Part shown: piece after piece, positions 16,616 to 25,464 of the stretch
How positions within the stretch are numbered: the first letter of the stretch is position 1
How the letters are laid out: the number at the start of each line of letters is the position of its first letter
Source: Lachnospiraceae bacterium
Lineage (GTDB): Bacteria; Bacillota; Clostridia; Lachnospirales; Lachnospiraceae
Direction: 5' to 3'
DNA: 34,337 bases
Assembly: GCA_022792295.1 (NCBI GenBank)
Contig: JAAWAR010000123.1
Location: forward strand, 1-34,337
Notes under the pieces: model-generated
What the model was told of the DNA's origin: nothing
The model's database searches: none
What the model saw: the letters and a program-made list of their open reading frames with translations, nothing else
Program-made: the position numbers and the translations under genes

Positions 16616-17497
16616 ATGGAAGATTACAGCTATGAAATTTTGGATCTGCTGAAAAAATATGACGGGGATACGGCGGCGGCGCTCTGCGGGGAATGTGCGG
16701 CGCATTGCCTGTACGCATTTTCTCCGCTTCGGGAAAATTTATTTGAGTGGATCGAGTTTGGATGCGATGCGAGAGTGCTTCAGCTGGGCTCTGATTACGG
16801 CTCCTATACAGGGCTTTTGGCGAGGCGGGCAAAGACGGTCGTGGTGCTGGATTCGCGTGATGAAAATCTGGAAGTCAACCGGCTAAGACATGGGCCGGCA
16901 GGCAATGTCCGGTATGTGCGGGGAGACCTTTTGGAAAAGAACGGAAGCCAGCAGGCCACGGCCTTTGCGGTGTATAAGCCCCAGGCTCCCGCTTTTGAGA
17001 CGGTGAAAGAGCTTTTAGAGGAGCCGTTTGACTACGTGTTTTCGGCCGGCCTTTTAGGGCAGTGCAAAAAGGAGGAGGCGTCCTTGCTCTTAAGCCGTGC
17101 AGCGGATTTCCTTAAACCCGGCGGAACACTCTTTGCGGCGGCGGAGAACGAGGCAGGCGTCCGCTACTGGATGGGGGCGCAGGCACTTGAAACCGCGTTT
17201 TTGGAGGTAGAATTTCGCGGCTTGTTTGAGTCCCTGGCCCGGGAGCGGGGAGGAATGGCCATGCTGTATTATCCGGTCCCGGATTACCGCTATCCGACGG
17301 TGCTTTATTCGGACAAGTATCTTCCAAAGACAGGGGATGTGACGAATATTTCGGCACGTCTTGACGGACCGGGCTTCTGGTTCGGGAGCGAGGAGGAGGC
17401 CATGACGAAGGCATGCAGGAACGGGGAATTTACGAAGTTTGCCAACTCGTTTTTAGGCATGTATAAGAAGGCAGAGGGCGGCTATGAGGCAGATTGA
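16616..17497 (+). CDS. Class I SAM-dependent methyltransferase
   Basis: Rossmann-fold methyltransferase of 293 residues. Motif I is VLQLGSDYGSYTG (54-66), a variant of the usual E/D-x-G-x-G; VVVLDSRDENLEV (75-87) provides the acidic residue expected to hold the SAM ribose, and FLKPGGTLFAAAE follows later. It lies between the ABC exporter ATPase and the large glycosyltransferase, overlapping the latter by 14 bases, so the two are probably made together. Methylation of the terminal sugar or terminal phosphate of the exported chain is inferred from context; the substrate is not evident from the protein itself. Confidence 0.8.
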   Translation: MEDYSYEILDLLKKYDGDTAAALCGECAAHCLYAFSPLRENLFEWIEFGCDARVLQLGSDYGSYTGLLARRAKTVVVLDSRDENLEVNRLRHGPAGNVRYVRGDLLEKNGSQQATAFAVYKPQAPAFETVKELLEEPFDYVFSAGLLGQCKKEEASLLLSRAADFLKPGGTLFAAAENEAGVRYWMGAQALETAFLEVEFRGLFESLARERGGMAMLYYPVPDYRYPTVLYSDKYLPKTGDVTNISARLDGPGFWFGSEEEAMTKACRNGEFTKFANSFLGMYKKAEGGYEAD

Positions 17498-20400
17498 ATT
17501 TGTGAAATATAACCGGACGCGGGCGGAGCGCTTTCAGCTAAAGACGGCTATCGTGCGGGAGGGCGGAACGCTCTGCGTAGAGAAAACGGCGTTGACAAAA
17601 AAAGGGGAACAGCACATCGGCTCCTTTGTGGAGAAATACGAAAAGATTGCGGGCCTAAACCCAGGAATCCGGTTTTTAAAGCCAAACCTTTCCAAGGATC
17701 GGAGGACGGTCCGCTTTCCCTATCTGAAGGGAAGGACCATAGGCGATGCGCTCGGAGACGAGATCCTGTTGGATGAAACGCCCTTTGCGGCGTTGGAACA
17801 GGTGATGGCATTTCTGTTTCCGGAAGATTTCGGCCCAAAAGCCGAAGAAAAGGAGCAGTCTGAACAAACAGAGCTCTACCGTACGCCCGAATTTTGCCGG
17901 GTCTTTGGGGAGATTGCAGAGGGAAAACGGATACCGGGCCGCGCTGCCTTTGTCTCCAACGTGGATGGGCTGTTCGAAAATCTGATGCTTTCGGACGGAA
18001 AGGTTTACGGGATCGACTATGAGTGGGTGTTTGATTTTCCGATTCCCGCAAAGTTTCTGCATTACCGCAACCTTTTGTATTTTTACCGCCGCTATGAGAA
18101 TGTGCTGCGGGACGGGCAGAAGGAAGTGCTTTCGCATTTTGGGATCGACGAAGGGCTTTCAGAGCTTTTCGAAGGAATGGAAGCGGCGTTCCAGTCTTAT
18201 GTGCACGGTGAGGGAAGCTTCGGCTATATGAAACAGTACGAGCAGACGGCCAAGACGCTGGAGTTTCTTTTAGACCGGGAAAGCGAGCTTTACAAGGTTA
18301 AGGAATGGTGCGAAGCGTTGAAGGCGGAGATTGCCGAAAAGGATGTAACCATCCAGAAACAGCAGGAGGTGCAGCGGCTGACCAATAACCATGTGGCAAA
18401 TCTGGATGTCATCATCGGCGATCTGCGCCGGGAAAATACGGAGATCGCAAAGACACTCCAGTATCTTGCAAAGCACGAGGCCCTTATCTGGAAGGTTCTT
18501 CGCAAAGGGCACCGGTTCGTCGAGAAGCTTATGCCGAAGGGGACGAGAAAGCGGAAGGTATTGCAGTATTTTAAAAATACGCTTCTGTATCCGAAAAAAT
18601 ACGGCAGACTGTACTTTTCGGCAGACGGAAGAAACCGAATCCGCGGCGACTTTAAGATCGGCGCCGGGTATTTGGAGCACGGAAGGCTTCGCTTTCCCAG
18701 AGAGGATGCGCCGGCCGTCTCCATTGTGATTCCGGTTTACAATCAGGTGCATTATACGTATGCCTGCCTGCTCTCAATCCTTCAGAATACGGAGAATGTG
18801 CGCTACGAGGTCATTATCGCGGACGATGTATCCACCGACGCGACGAAGGAGCTTTCGCGCTATGTGGAAAATGTAACGGTCTGCCGCAATGCGGTGAACC
18901 AGGGCTTTTTAAGGAACTGCAACAACGCGGCGAAGGCGGCACGCGGGACATACCTCATGTTTTTAAATAACGATACGCAGGTGACGCCCGGCTGGCTGTC
19001 AAGCCTGGTGCAGCTTTTGGAATCCGACGCCTCAATCGGCATGGTCGGTTCCAAGCTCGTCTACCCGGATGGACGCCTTCAGGAGGCAGGCGGTATCATC
19101 TGGAGCGACGGCTCCGGCTGGAATTATGGCCGGTTGGATGATCCGGACAAGGCAGAGTACAATTATGTAAAGGACGTGGATTATATCTCCGGCGCGGCGA
19201 TTCTGCTTCCGGTTTCTTTGTGGAAGCAGATCGGCGGTTTTGATGAGCGGTTTGCGCCTGCTTACTGTGAGGACTCGGATCTGGCTTTTGAGGTGCGCCG
19301 GGCCGGTTATCGGGTGGTCTATCAGCCGCTTTCAAAGGTAATCCATTTTGAAGGCGTTTCCAACGGAACCGATGTGAATGGAGCCGGGCTCAAGCGCTAC
19401 CAGGTGGAAAACAGCAAAAAGCTTAAGGAAAAATGGGCTGGGGAATTCAAAAAACAGTGCGTCAATACGGGAAATCCAAATCCGTTTCGCGCCAGAGAGC
19501 GCAGCCAGGGGAAACCGGTGGTCCTGTTTATCGATCACTATGTTCCGACTTTTGATAAGGATGCAGGCTCCAAGACGACATACCAGTACATCAAGATGTT
19601 CCTGAAAAAAGGATATGCCGTCAAATTTCTCGGCGATAACTTCCTTCATGAGGAGCCCTATTCCACGACGCTGCAGCAGATGGGCGTGGAGATCCTATAC
19701 GGGCCCGAATACCAGGCAGGAATCTGGGACTGGTTTTTGAAAAACAAAGACGAGATTGACTTTGCCTATTTAAACCGTCCGCATATCGCCGTCAAGTATG
19801 TGGATTTCCTTCGGCAGAATACGCAGATTAAACGGATCTATTATGGACATGACCTGCATTTTTTACGGGAATACAGGGAATACGAGCTGACCGGCGACAT
19901 CCAAAAGAAGCGGGACTCCGATTATTGGAGGTCGATCGAGTTTTCTCTGATGGAAAAGGCAGCGGTATCCTATTACCCCTCGCAGACGGAGACGGAGGCG
20001 ATTCATGCGGTCAACCCTGCCCTGCGGCTGAAGGCGATCACGGCTTACGTGTTTGAGGATTTTCTGGAACGGATTCCGATGGATTTTACAAGACGGGAGG
20101 GGCTTTTGTTTGTCGGCGGCTTCGCGCATCCGCCGAACGCAGACGCAGTGCTCTGGTTTGCCAAAGAGATATTCCCGCTGATCCGCGCAAGGTTTCGCGT
20201 GCCGTTTTACGTGGTTGGTTCAAAGGTGACGGAAGAAATCAAGGCGTTAGAACAGCCGGATAATGGAATCATTGTCAAGGGCTTTGTGAGCGAGGAGGAG
20301 CTTTTCCGCCTGTATGCATCATGCCGGGTCGTTGTCGTGCCGCTTCGCTACGGGGCCGGCGTGAAAGGAAAGGTCGTGGAGGCGATCTACAACGGTGCGC

Positions 20401-20624
20401 CTGTGGTGACGACCTCGATCGGCGCCGAAGGCATCCCGGAGGCAGACCGTGTCATGAAGATTGCGGACAGCCCGGAGGGATTTGCCGACTGTGTCGCAAA
20501 GCTGTATCAGGACCCGGCGGCCTGTCAGGCGCTCTGTAAGAAAACGCAGAGCTATATCCGGGAGTATTTCAGCGTGGATGCGGCCTGGAGCGTAATCGAG
20601 GAGGATTTTAGACTCCCATACTAG
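17484..20624 (+). CDS. Kinase-like / coiled-coil / dual glycosyltransferase fusion
   Basis: A 1046-residue multidomain protein. Residues 1-260 resemble a protein- or aminoglycoside-kinase fold: a VEK lysine (K34), a catalytic-loop pattern with D161 and N166 (NVDGLFENLML), and D178 in GIDYEW in place of DFG. A helical, heptad-rich stretch follows (about 255-335). Residues 410-660 form a GT2 domain (VSIVIPVYNQ 412-421, ADDVSTD 446-452, NNDT 495-498, CEDSDLAFEVRRAGY 595-609). Residues 678-1046 form a GT-B domain of the GT4 type (VGGFAHPPNADAV 877-889, GAGVKGKVVEAIYNG 957-971). Two glycosyltransferase domains in one chain recall WsaE of S-layer glycans; kinase plus coiled coil recall WbdD. It could build the repeat and end the chain. 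The stop overlaps that of the convergent SDR gene. Confidence 0.82.
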   Translation: MRQIEFVKYNRTRAERFQLKTAIVREGGTLCVEKTALTKKGEQHIGSFVEKYEKIAGLNPGIRFLKPNLSKDRRTVRFPYLKGRTIGDALGDEILLDETPFAALEQVMAFLFPEDFGPKAEEKEQSEQTELYRTPEFCRVFGEIAEGKRIPGRAAFVSNVDGLFENLMLSDGKVYGIDYEWVFDFPIPAKFLHYRNLLYFYRRYENVLRDGQKEVLSHFGIDEGLSELFEGMEAAFQSYVHGEGSFGYMKQYEQTAKTLEFLLDRESELYKVKEWCEALKAEIAEKDVTIQKQQEVQRLTNNHVANLDVIIGDLRRENTEIAKTLQYLAKHEALIWKVLRKGHRFVEKLMPKGTRKRKVLQYFKNTLLYPKKYGRLYFSADGRNRIRGDFKIGAGYLEHGRLRFPREDAPAVSIVIPVYNQVHYTYACLLSILQNTENVRYEVIIADDVSTDATKELSRYVENVTVCRNAVNQGFLRNCNNAAKAARGTYLMFLNNDTQVTPGWLSSLVQLLESDASIGMVGSKLVYPDGRLQEAGGIIWSDGSGWNYGRLDDPDKAEYNYVKDVDYISGAAILLPVSLWKQIGGFDERFAPAYCEDSDLAFEVRRAGYRVVYQPLSKVIHFEGVSNGTDVNGAGLKRYQVENSKKLKEKWAGEFKKQCVNTGNPNPFRARERSQGKPVVLFIDHYVPTFDKDAGSKTTYQYIKMFLKKGYAVKFLGDNFLHEEPYSTTLQQMGVEILYGPEYQAGIWDWFLKNKDEIDFAYLNRPHIAVKYVDFLRQNTQIKRIYYGHDLHFLREYREYELTGDIQKKRDSDYWRSIEFSLMEKAAVSYYPSQTETEAIHAVNPALRLKAITAYVFEDFLERIPMDFTRREGLLFVGGFAHPPNADAVLWFAKEIFPLIRARFRVPFYVVGSKVTEEIKALEQPDNGIIVKGFVSEEELFRLYASCRVVVVPLRYGAGVKGKVVEAIYNGAPVVTTSIGAEGIPEADRVMKIADSPEGFADCVAKLYQDPAACQALCKKTQSYIREYFSVDAAWSVIEEDFRLPY

Positions 20625-21355
20625 ATCCAGCCGCCATCGAGCGCAACGATCTGTCCGGTTAGATAAGAGGAGGTCCCGGTGAGGCGTACGGCCAAATCGG
20701 CGGCCTCCTCTGCGCTTCCCATGCGGCCTGCGGGAATCTCCGCGAGCAGCGCCTCCCGCTCGCTGTCTGTCAGGAAACGATTCATTTCTGTGTCAATAAC
20801 GCCGCAGGCGATGGCATTTACCGAGATTCCAGAAGGGGCAAGCTCCTTGGCAAGAGCACGGGTCAGAGCGTTTATCCCGCCTTTCGCGGCGGAGTAGGCG
20901 GCCTCACAGGAGGCACCACAGATTCCCCAAACCGAAGAAATGTTTAAAATTGCCCCGGATTTTTTGTGCACCATACCCGGTATGGCAAGCTTACAGCAAT
21001 AAAATACCGAAGAAAGATTGGAGGCAAGCAGCCTGTCCCATTCGTCATACTCCATTTCCTGCAGCAGCCCGATATGGGAGATTCCCGCATTGTTGACTAA
21101 AATATCGACAGGGCCTACGGCGCGGGAAATCGTGTCAAATAAACGAATGCATTCCTCCCGCCTCCCCACATCCGCCTGTATGGCGAGGCAGCGTCCCCCA
21201 AGGCGTTCGGCCTCCTGCTTTACTTCCTCCATGCGTTTGGTATCCGTTTTGCAGTTGAGAATCACCTGATACCCCAGGGCGGCATATTTTAAAGCGATGG
21301 CTCTCCCGATTCCGCGGGAGGAGCCGGTGACAAGTACGTTTTTTTTCGTGTTCAT
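20621..21355 (-). CDS. Short-chain dehydrogenase/reductase (FabG/YmfI-like)
   Basis: NAD(P)H-dependent reductase of 244 residues. Cofactor motif TGSSRGIG (10-17), NNAG (88-91) and the Ser-Tyr-Lys active site (S140/S141, Y154, K158 in YSAAK) are intact; the C-terminus ends LTGQIVALDGGWI. The block NISSVWGICGASCEAAYSAA and the following ACGVIDTEMN resemble the group annotated as elongation factor P 5-aminopentanone reductase (YmfI) more than fatty-acid FabG, and no fab genes are adjacent. A strong AAAGGAGGG lies just upstream. It is transcribed against the glycan locus and shares its stop region (4-base overlap). Confidence 0.82.
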   Translation of the reverse strand: MNTKKNVLVTGSSRGIGRAIALKYAALGYQVILNCKTDTKRMEEVKQEAERLGGRCLAIQADVGRREECIRLFDTISRAVGPVDILVNNAGISHIGLLQEMEYDEWDRLLASNLSSVFYCCKLAIPGMVHKKSGAILNISSVWGICGASCEAAYSAAKGGINALTRALAKELAPSGISVNAIACGVIDTEMNRFLTDSEREALLAEIPAGRMGSAEEAADLAVRLTGTSSYLTGQIVALDGGWI

Positions 21356-21386
21356 GGGAGGCCCTCCTTTTTTGATCTGCTGTTTC

Positions 21387-21392
21387 AGTATA
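21387..21392 (-). promoter_or_regulatory. -10 box for the leftward SDR gene
   Basis: The minus strand reads TATACT at 21392-21387, about 30 bases before the ATG at 21355. No convincing -35 is visible 16-18 bases upstream. Confidence 0.4.
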
Positions 21393-21681
21393 GCACGGTT
21401 TTTGTTCTTTTTCCACGGAAATCGGAGGGTATATTCCTTGCTGCAAACAAAAGACGATCCTGAATCATCTGCGCGGCCCTAAACGCCGGCGGTGCTTGTA
21501 AAGGGTCTCCGGGCCAGACCCTGCGCAGCCCTGTGCAGACAGCAGCAAAACGGTTACGATTCGTCCCGAGGATTTGAAGTATCACTTGTATGATTCGGCA
21601 GGACTGTGCTATACTTATAAAAACAGAACGGATTATGCCGTATGTGTTTGTCTGCACGCGGCAGGAAAGGAAGATACGGAC
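21393..21681. other. Intergenic stretch between SDR gene and trxB
   Basis: The gap between the two divergent genes is 326 bases. It holds the SDR -10 box and RBS at its left end, a 7-base perfect inverted repeat AGGGTCT/AGACCCT (21502-21508 and 21516-21522, loop of 7, no T-run) in the middle, and the trxB promoter at 21586-21615. Nothing else recognisable is present; short frames here lack ribosome binding sites. Confidence 0.5.
21586..21615 (+). promoter_or_regulatory. Promoter for trxB
   Basis: TTGTAT (21586-21591) and TATACT (21610-21615) are 18 bases apart. The start point near 21622 gives a leader of about 60 bases. Confidence 0.6.
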
Positions 21682-22644
21682 ATGGAACAGATTTATGATC
21701 TGATCATCATTGGCTCCGGCCCGGCCGGGCTGGGGGCGGCCATATATGCAAAGCGGGCGGATCTTAAGACGCTTGTGCTGGAGAAGGAGGCCGTGAGCGG
21801 CGGCCAGGTACTTACCACCTATGAGGTGGACAATTATGCAGGGCTTCCGGGAATCGGAGGGTTTGATCTCGGGATGAAGTTTCGCGAACATGCTGACAGG
21901 CTTGGAACAGAGTTCGCGGAAGAAACGGTACTTCGGGTAGAGGAGGCCGAGACAGGCGAGGAGATTCTTATGGCCGCAGAGGCCGGTCCGGCATTGAAAC
22001 AGGTGGTCTGTCAAAACCACACGTATCTGACGAAGACGGTGATTATTGCTTCCGGTGCTCATCACAGAAAGCTCGGGATCCCGGGAGAGGAAGAATTTCT
22101 GGGAATGGGTGTTTCCTATTGCGCAACCTGCGACGGCGCTTTCTTCAAAAAGAAGACGGTGGCAGTTGTCGGCGGCGGTGATGTAGCGATTGAAGATGCG
22201 ATTTTTTTAGCCAGATTTTGTAAAAAGGTGTATCTGATCCACCGCCGCGATGAGCTGCGGGGGGCGAAAAGCCTGCAAAAACGACTAATGGAATGTGAGA
22301 ATGCAGAGATTATCTGGGATACGGTTGTAGAAAATGTAAAGGGATCAACAAGAGTGGAGTCCATTCAGCTCAAAAATAAAAAGACGGGGGAAGGCCGGGA
22401 GCTTTTTGTGGACGGGGTGTTCATTGCAGTGGGGATCACTCCGAATACGGCGGTTTTTGACGGACTGGCGGCGATGGATGCGGGCGGTTATATCGTAGCG
22501 GGAGAAGATGGCCGCACCTCGGAGCCGGGGATTTTTGCAGCCGGGGATGTGCGGACCAAGGCGCTGCGTCAGATCGTGACCGCGGTGTCTGACGGGGCGA
22601 ACTGTATAAGCAGTGTGGAGCGTTATTTAAACGGTCAGGGCTGA
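21682..22644 (+). CDS. trxB: Thioredoxin reductase
   Basis: FAD flavoprotein of 320 residues that reduces thioredoxin with NADPH. FAD motif GSGPAGLGAA (11-20), redox pair CATC (C147, C150) followed by DGAFF, the second nucleotide motif VGGGDVAIEDA and HRRDELRG (the HRRxxxR signature for NADPH), and AAGDVR near the C-terminus are all present. The ATG at 21682 with GGAAAGGAAG upstream is preferred over an in-frame extension back to 21574, which would overlap the promoter. The next gene follows after 18 bases; trxB, the P60 gene, sdaAB and sdaAA probably form one operon ending at 25509. Confidence 0.92.
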   Translation: MEQIYDLIIIGSGPAGLGAAIYAKRADLKTLVLEKEAVSGGQVLTTYEVDNYAGLPGIGGFDLGMKFREHADRLGTEFAEETVLRVEEAETGEEILMAAEAGPALKQVVCQNHTYLTKTVIIASGAHHRKLGIPGEEEFLGMGVSYCATCDGAFFKKKTVAVVGGGDVAIEDAIFLARFCKKVYLIHRRDELRGAKSLQKRLMECENAEIIWDTVVENVKGSTRVESIQLKNKKTGEGRELFVDGVFIAVGITPNTAVFDGLAAMDAGGYIVAGEDGRTSEPGIFAAGDVRTKALRQIVTAVSDGANCISSVERYLNGQG

Positions 22645-22662
22645 GGAAAAGGAAGGATTCGA

Positions 22663-23868
22663 ATGAAAAAAGCAGGGAAATTTCTGGGAGCTTGCGTCCT
22701 TATGCTGCTTTTGGGGGCGCCGTCTAAAGTCCTGGCACAGCCCACCTATGAAAATGTGGCGATCTCTCATGTCAGCAGCTATGTGAATGTACGGACGCAG
22801 CCCAACACACACAGCGAGATTGTCGGAAAGATCTACAATGACTGTGCGGCGACGATTCTTGCAGCAGTGGATGGAGAGGGGGGAGCCTGGTATCAGATTC
22901 AGTCAGGAAGTGTAAACGGCTACATTAAGGCCGAGTATTTTATCACGGGCTCCGAAGCCGAGAAGCTTGCCAAAAGCATCGGTGCCGTTTATGTTCGGAT
23001 CAATACGGCATCCTTACGGCTCCGGGAACAGCCGAACCTGTCAAGCCAGACCCTGACGATCCTCTCTCAGGATGACGAATATGTCGCGCTCCAGGAGGAG
23101 GGGGATTTTGTAAAGATCCAGGTGGATGCGTCCTTAAGCGGCTTTGTGCATAAAGATTACATCGAACAGCGTGTTGAATTCCGGCAGGCGGTGAGCCTTC
23201 TGGAAGAACAGACACAGAGAGAGGAAGCCGATGAGCGCAGGCAGGCTGCTGCTGCGGCTATTGCCCGTGTGGAGGAGATAAAAAGCGGATCGTTTGGTCC
23301 CGCAGGCCCGGCCTCGGGGAATCCAGACGGGATGGGAAGCGGCAGTCCCTCCCTTTGGGGGAGCACGTTGGGGCCCGGAGGAGGCCAGATAAGAGACAAG
23401 GATGGGGCAGGCAGCTATGGTCCCGGCATGTCCGGGGCCTCGCAGACAGAGCCGTATCCCCCTTCTGGACCTGGAAACGGAGAACTCTCCTCGGCGCTGC
23501 GGACAGCGGTCGTGGCTTATGCGAAGCAGTTTGTCGGCAACCCGTACGTATATGGCGGGACAAGCCTGACCGAGGGTGCGGACTGCTCGGGCTTTACGAT
23601 GAAGATTTATGAACACTTTGGAATCGACACAGGACGGAGCTCCAGGGATCAGGCGGATAAAGGAAAGGCAGTCCCGATTGGGGACATTGAACCGGGAGAT
23701 CTCGTGTTTTACGCCAACGGTGGGAATATCGACCATGTGGCAATGTACATAGGGGGAGGACAGATCATTCACGCCAGCACGGAGCGTACAGGCATTAAGA
23801 TCTCAACGATGAATTATCGCACGCCTTGCAAGGCGGTGACATTTTTAAACGAACAGACAGGAGAATAA
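22663..23868 (+). CDS. Secreted SH3-NlpC/P60 peptidoglycan endopeptidase
   Basis: Exported wall hydrolase of 401 residues. A signal peptide (KK start, hydrophobic core 8-18, cleavage probably after VLA at 23-25) is followed by two bacterial SH3 domains (about 32-95 and 104-165), a glutamate/alanine-rich helical segment (165-205), a glycine/proline-rich linker (205-275) and a C-terminal NlpC/P60 domain. The catalytic residues are C308 in DCSGF, H358 in DHVAMY and H370 in IIHAS. The family cuts gamma-D-Glu to diamino acid bonds in stem peptides. GGAAAAGGAAGG precedes the ATG. Location between trxB and serine dehydratase genes has no obvious functional logic. Confidence 0.92.
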   Translation: MKKAGKFLGACVLMLLLGAPSKVLAQPTYENVAISHVSSYVNVRTQPNTHSEIVGKIYNDCAATILAAVDGEGGAWYQIQSGSVNGYIKAEYFITGSEAEKLAKSIGAVYVRINTASLRLREQPNLSSQTLTILSQDDEYVALQEEGDFVKIQVDASLSGFVHKDYIEQRVEFRQAVSLLEEQTQREEADERRQAAAAAIARVEEIKSGSFGPAGPASGNPDGMGSGSPSLWGSTLGPGGGQIRDKDGAGSYGPGMSGASQTEPYPPSGPGNGELSSALRTAVVAYAKQFVGNPYVYGGTSLTEGADCSGFTMKIYEHFGIDTGRSSRDQADKGKAVPIGDIEPGDLVFYANGGNIDHVAMYIGGGQIIHASTERTGIKISTMNYRTPCKAVTFLNEQTGE

Positions 23869-23873
23869 AAACC

Positions 23874-24551
23874 ATGAATGAAATCAGTACGTTTGATATT
23901 CTCGGGCCGAATATGATCGGCCCCTCGAGCTCTCACACGGCGGGAGCTCTGCGGATCGCGTTTATTGCGGGAAAAATGGTGGCAAAGGTGGCTTCCGTCC
24001 GGTTTGTACTCTACGGTTCTTTTGCGAGGACCTATCATGGACACGGGACAGACCGCGCGTTAGTCGGCGGTATTTTAGGCTACCATCCGGATGACGAACG
24101 GATTCGCGATTCTTTTGAGTATGCGGAGCAGGCCGGCATTTCCTTTGCGTTTGAGGAAAACCTGACAGACAAGGAGATCTATCCGAATACCGTGGATATT
24201 TATGTGACGGGAGAGGACGGGCAGACCGTATCCCTGCGGGGAAAATCCATCGGCGGCGGCAACGCAGTGATCACCAGACTCAACGGCGTCGAGGTGGAGC
24301 TGACCGGCAATTACTGCACGATGGTGGTCGAGCACGTTGACAAAAAGGGCACACTGGCATTTGTAACAACAGTATTGAGCGCCTACGATTTGAATATCGG
24401 TTCCCTGCGGTTGTATCGGGAGAGCAAGGGAAAGATTGCCTACGCGATTATCGAGGTGGATACGAATATTAACGAGCAGCTATTAAGCGCGCTGCGCGGC
24501 TTTGAGGCCGTTCGGAACGTGATCCTTGTTCCGGCGATTGACTTGAACTGA
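23874..24551 (+). CDS. sdaAB: L-serine dehydratase, beta subunit
   Basis: Beta chain (225 residues) of the oxygen-sensitive iron-sulphur L-serine dehydratase that makes pyruvate and ammonia. FDILGPNMIGPSSSHTAGA (7-25) is the family hallmark, and a C-terminal ACT domain (about 148-222; MVVEHVDKKGTLAFVT) probably senses an amino acid. The ATG at 23874 is 5 bases after the previous stop, with AGGAGA 9 bases upstream; a longer frame from 23826 would overlap the P60 gene and is rejected. sdaAA follows after 14 bases, the usual clostridial two-gene arrangement. Confidence 0.95.
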   Translation: MNEISTFDILGPNMIGPSSSHTAGALRIAFIAGKMVAKVASVRFVLYGSFARTYHGHGTDRALVGGILGYHPDDERIRDSFEYAEQAGISFAFEENLTDKEIYPNTVDIYVTGEDGQTVSLRGKSIGGGNAVITRLNGVEVELTGNYCTMVVEHVDKKGTLAFVTTVLSAYDLNIGSLRLYRESKGKIAYAIIEVDTNINEQLLSALRGFEAVRNVILVPAIDLN

Positions 24552-24565
24552 CAGGGGGAAACGGT

Positions 24566-25450
24566 ATGAACTTTACAAATGGAGCGCAGCTTCTGGAATA
24601 TTGTGAAAAGGAAAACAAAAAAATTTCTGAGGCCATGTTCGAGCGGGAGACCGTGTTTCTCGAGCAGCCGGGGGAAAAGACCAGGGAAAAGATGAAAAAA
24701 GCCTGGTCGATCATGGAGACGGCGGCCAGAAAGCCAATGACAGAGGATATTGTCAGCATGGGCGGCATGATCGGGGGCGAGAGCAAAAGGATGCACGCTC
24801 TGCGTGAGGCCGGAAAGAACATCTGTGGTGACGTGATCTCCAAGGCAGCCGCCTATGCGGTGGGCGTTTTGGAGGTCAATGCCTCGATGGGCCTCATCGT
24901 GGCAGCGCCGACGGCCGGCTCCTCGGGGGTTTTGCCCGGTGTATTCTGTGCCCTGAAGGAACAGTATGACTTCTCAGACGAGGAGATCTGCCAGGCTCTT
25001 TTTAATGCGGCAGCGGTCGGTTATCTGATTACGCGAAACGCCACGACGGCCGGAGCCGAGGGCGGCTGCCAGGCTGAGGTTGGTTCGGCGAGCGCGATGG
25101 CGGCTTCCGCCGCCGTGGAGCTTTTTGGAGGGACAGCCAGACAATGCCTGGATGCGGCATCCCTTGCGATCGTGAACATTCTGGGCCTTGTCTGCGACCC
25201 GATCGGCGGGCTTGTGGAAAACCCCTGCCAGAACCGCAATGCGATGGGAGCTACAAACGCCTTGCTCAGCGCGGAGCTTTCCCTGGCCGGAATCAAAAGC
25301 ATAACGCCGATTGACGAGACTATCGGCGTCATGTATGCAGTGGGAAGGGCCATTCCCTCTGAGCTTCGGGAGACCTCTTTAGGCGGTATGGCGGTCGCGA
25401 AAAGTGCCTGTGAAGCGTGCCTGGCCTGTGCCGAAAAGAGAAGGAAATAA
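24566..25450 (+). CDS. sdaAA: L-serine dehydratase, alpha subunit (4Fe-4S)
   Basis: Catalytic subunit of 294 residues. Conserved blocks are MGGMIGGES (65-73), AAPTAGSSGVLPGV (113-126) and EGGCQAEVGSASAMAA (165-180). The three cysteines expected to hold the 4Fe-4S cluster are C168, C210 and C221 (GLVCDPIGGLVENPC). Length and motif order match clostridial SdaAA. It is the last gene before a strong terminator. Together with SdaAB it would let the cell ferment serine. Confidence 0.95.
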   Translation: MNFTNGAQLLEYCEKENKKISEAMFERETVFLEQPGEKTREKMKKAWSIMETAARKPMTEDIVSMGGMIGGESKRMHALREAGKNICGDVISKAAAYAVGVLEVNASMGLIVAAPTAGSSGVLPGVFCALKEQYDFSDEEICQALFNAAAVGYLITRNATTAGAEGGCQAEVGSASAMAASAAVELFGGTARQCLDAASLAIVNILGLVCDPIGGLVENPCQNRNAMGATNALLSAELSLAGIKSITPIDETIGVMYAVGRAIPSELRETSLGGMAVAKSACEACLACAEKRRK

Positions 25451-25464
25451 GAAAGAGACAGACG

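Noticed and set aside
21502-21522. Inverted repeat AGGGTCT/AGACCCT upstream of trxB, as a terminator
   Set aside because: No T-run follows on either strand, and it lies upstream of both divergent promoters' transcribed regions.
23135-23500. Glycine/proline-rich stretch of the P60 gene as a tandem repeat or frameshift
   Set aside because: Composition is biased but there is no regular repeat unit, and the frame runs through intact into a complete NlpC/P60 domain; it is an ordinary linker.
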